Source of the DNA: CAIWXH01 sp964555675
GTDB lineage: Bacteria > Chloroflexota > Chloroflexia > Chloroflexales > Chloroflexaceae
Length of the DNA: 15,633 nt
Assembly (NCBI GenBank): GCA_964555675.1
Contig: CAZKTU010000149.1
Span: forward strand, 1 to 15,633
Direction: 5' to 3'
The position numbers were made by a program, and so were the translations under genes. Below, piece by piece: positions 14,195 through 15,633 of this stretch. The notes below the pieces were generated by a model. The model did not search any database and had not been told where the DNA came from. It worked only from the letters and a program-made list of their open reading frames with translations. Positions within the stretch are counted from its first letter, which is position 1. Each line of letters starts with the position of its first letter.

Positions 14195-14238
14195 TTTCGT
14201 CCTTGGTCGCAAGCGGGCAGGCACTTCCGGCGAAGCGT

Positions 14239-14952
14239 TCACGTGCGGGTCCTGGCGGCGAGCACCCAGGCCAGAAGCGGCCCGGCGAGGAGCCCGTGGA
14301 GCAGACGCCCCAGGGCGGCCCCAACCAGCACACCCAGGGTTGTGCCGGCCAGGGCGAACTCAAGCGCGAAGCCGACCCCGCCTGCGACCAGCCAGAGCAG
14401 AGCCGAGCCGACGCTCCACCAGCGCGCGCGGGCGGTCTGAGCCGCGAGCGCACGCCCCTGAACAATCGCGGCCAGGCTGCCGGTGAGCAGACCGACGGCG
14501 GCCAGAGTCCCGGGCACGTAGCCGGCGACCAGCACCGCGGCACTGACGGCCAGCCAGCCGAGCAGCAGCTCGGCGCCGTCGGCGGCCGCCCAGAGCCCCC
14601 AGCGCCCGATCAGGGGCCGCAGGAGCCAGCAGCCCGCGAGGAAGACGGCCAGGGCGAGGAGGACGGCGAGCAGCGCAGCGATGGCCAGCAGACCGGCCGC
14701 CGGGCCCGCCCGCATCGTCGCCGGCCAGAGGGCCAGGGCCCCGACCCCGATGCCGACCAGGCCCTCGACCAGGCAAGCCCCGGCCCAGCGCGCCGCGGCG
14801 CCGAGCCTGCGCCTCCGGGCCAGGCGTGCGCGAGCCGCCAGCCCACACGCGGCACACAGCACATCGCCCCACTGCTGGGGCCGCCGCCCGCAGCGCCCGC
14901 AGAGCCCCGCGGCGTACGGCTCGCCCCTTATCGGCAGCCTGTGACCGCTCAT
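14239..14952 (-). CDS. Zinc-ribbon polytopic membrane protein, unknown function
   Basis: This 237-residue protein opens with two CxxC pairs, CGRC at 18-21 and CAAC at 33-36, which form a short zinc ribbon. An Arg-rich stretch (ARARLARRRR) follows, then about six hydrophobic helices (from about residue 50 to 232), many Ala/Leu/Gly-rich. The ribbon should face the cytoplasm by the positive-inside rule. This architecture is common among uncharacterised bacterial membrane proteins, and no enzymatic motif is seen. The ATG at 14950-14952 has only a weak AGGGCG upstream. It lies between the partial coiled-coil gene and the micro membrane gene, all on the minus strand; hairpins on both sides suggest separate transcripts. 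Confidence 0.75.
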   Translation of the reverse strand: MSGHRLPIRGEPYAAGLCGRCGRRPQQWGDVLCAACGLAARARLARRRRLGAAARWAGACLVEGLVGIGVGALALWPATMRAGPAAGLLAIAALLAVLLALAVFLAGCWLLRPLIGRWGLWAAADGAELLLGWLAVSAAVLVAGYVPGTLAAVGLLTGSLAAIVQGRALAAQTARARWWSVGSALLWLVAGGVGFALEFALAGTTLGVLVGAALGRLLHGLLAGPLLAWVLAARTRT

Positions 14953-15000
14953 GATCGCCCTATGTCTATGCCCTTACCGGGGCGTCAGAGGAGGGCCGTC

Positions 15001-15045
15001 GGGGAGGGCGAGCCCTCCCAGGCCCTCTCATGACCAATAGCTCGG
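15001..15045 (+). repeat. Dispersed intergenic element, copy 2
   Basis: The sequence from GGGGAGGGC through GCCCTCCC and CATGACCA to GCTCG corresponds to 8232-8276 with one base less in the loop and scattered substitutions. It lies in the 104-base gap between the zinc-ribbon membrane gene and the coiled-coil gene. Confidence 0.5.
15002..15019 (-). terminator. Hairpin after the partial coiled-coil gene
   Basis: GGGAGGG (15002-15008) pairs with CCCTCCC (15013-15019) around CGAG, 37 bases past the stop of the minus-strand coiled-coil gene. It is part of the dispersed element. There is no T-tract in the minus direction. Confidence 0.5.
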
Positions 15046-15056
15046 CTGTCTGAGCA

Positions 15057-15633
15057 CTACGGGGTAGGCGAAGCCATGGCCGTGTCGAGCACGCGCTGGA
15101 AGCTGTCCATATCGGCCTTCAGGTCGCTGAGCCGCTGGGCCACCTGGTTGGTCATCGAGTCGGCGCTGACGGCATCGGCGGTGCGCAGGCGCACGGTCTC
15201 GGCCAGGATATTGTCGAGGTTGGCGTGGATGTTCTGCAGCTGGGCCTGGATGCGCCCGATATAGGTCGTCAGGTCGGCGGCGTGGCGCTGCTTCTCGGCC
15301 AGGGCCGCCCGTGTCTCCTGGAGTTGCTGGAGCGTATACTGATCGGCCGTAGCGCCGATCTGCCGATCAGCGGTATTGATGCGCTTCTGCAGGTCGGCCA
15401 GGTTGACCTGAGCCAGATAGCCCTCGATGATCTGACCCTTGCTGCTCAGCTCATACGACTGCTCGACCAGATCGCGGGTCTCGTCGATGATGCCGGCGAG
15501 CAGGCGCCCGACGGGGCCTGGGGTCTGGGCGACGCTGCGCTGGATCTCCTGCTGGGTGCGCTCGATCGCCTCGACCTGGGGGCGAAAGGTGGCACTGCTG
15601 AGGCGCGGCCTGGGCGCCTGCTGGCTCGCCGCC
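15057..15633 (-). CDS. Coiled-coil protein, C-terminal part only (5' end beyond window)
   Basis: I read this frame from the right edge: 191 open codons ending in TAG at 15057-15059. The visible part is hydrophilic and almost wholly helical with heptad-like repeats. It includes IIDETRDLVEQSYELSSKG, VNLADLQKRIN, LQETRAALAEKQRHAADL and IQAQLQNIHANLDNI. It ends in a short Pro-containing tail, MASPTP. The start and any N-terminal domain lie outside the window. I do not recognise a named family. The style matches uncharacterised bacterial proteins with a short N-terminal domain followed by a long coiled coil. The hairpin at 15002-15019 probably ends its transcript. Confidence 0.75.
   Translation of the reverse strand, partial: AASQQAPRPRLSSATFRPQVEAIERTQQEIQRSVAQTPGPVGRLLAGIIDETRDLVEQSYELSSKGQIIEGYLAQVNLADLQKRINTADRQIGATADQYTLQQLQETRAALAEKQRHAADLTTYIGRIQAQLQNIHANLDNILAETVRLRTADAVSADSMTNQVAQRLSDLKADMDSFQRVLDTAMASPTP

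Overview
The window is GC-rich bacterial chromosomal DNA with strong G/C preference at third codon positions and SD-type (AGGAG/GGGGAG) start sites. The gene content is a multi-PAS hybrid kinase, an HPt-REC-REC-GGDEF protein, Tat-dependent bilirubin-oxidase-like multicopper oxidases, a rhomboid protease and a bacterial C45 acyltransferase-like enzyme, with GC-rich hairpins between genes. This fits a Chloroflexota (Chloroflexia-type) genome best. That assignment is an impression from gene style; there is no rRNA or other marker in the window. I saw no tRNA, rRNA, CRISPR array, transposase or prophage gene.

Left part (1-6668, all minus strand, read right to left): a membrane-anchored four-PAS hybrid histidine kinase (3438-6668), a single-domain CheY-like receiver (2994-3380) and an HPt-REC-REC-GGDEF diguanylate cyclase (1271-3001). 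The last two overlap by 8 bases. Together they look like a complete phosphorelay ending in c-di-GMP synthesis. Further on, past a 98-base gap holding a perfect inverted repeat, is a C45-family autoproteolytic hydrolase/acyltransferase (1-1172) that runs to the window edge.

Middle (6926-8191, plus strand): kynureninase, divergent from the kinase operon, with no other tryptophan-catabolism gene nearby. It ends at a strong hairpin and is followed by a 658-base gene-free stretch full of short inverted repeats.

Right-centre (8850-13733, plus strand): two paralogous Tat-exported multicopper oxidases, each with all four copper-binding motifs, enclosing a rhomboid protease and a small tail-anchored coiled-coil protein. 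Each oxidase has a long leader with strong hairpins, a shared 9-base block (AGATAGCTC), shared CTGGGGGG motifs and a six-G Shine-Dalgarno. In the second oxidase gene the Shine-Dalgarno lies in a hairpin loop. The DNA before the second oxidase is an AT-rich island of nested palindromes. This four-gene cluster with its paired leaders is the most interesting part of the window.

Right end (13734-15633, minus strand): two hairpins end the second oxidase unit. They are followed by a two-helix micro-membrane protein, a zinc-ribbon polytopic membrane protein, and the C-terminal part of a coiled-coil protein cut by the window edge. A roughly 45-base hairpin-plus-tail element occurs at both 8232 and 15001.
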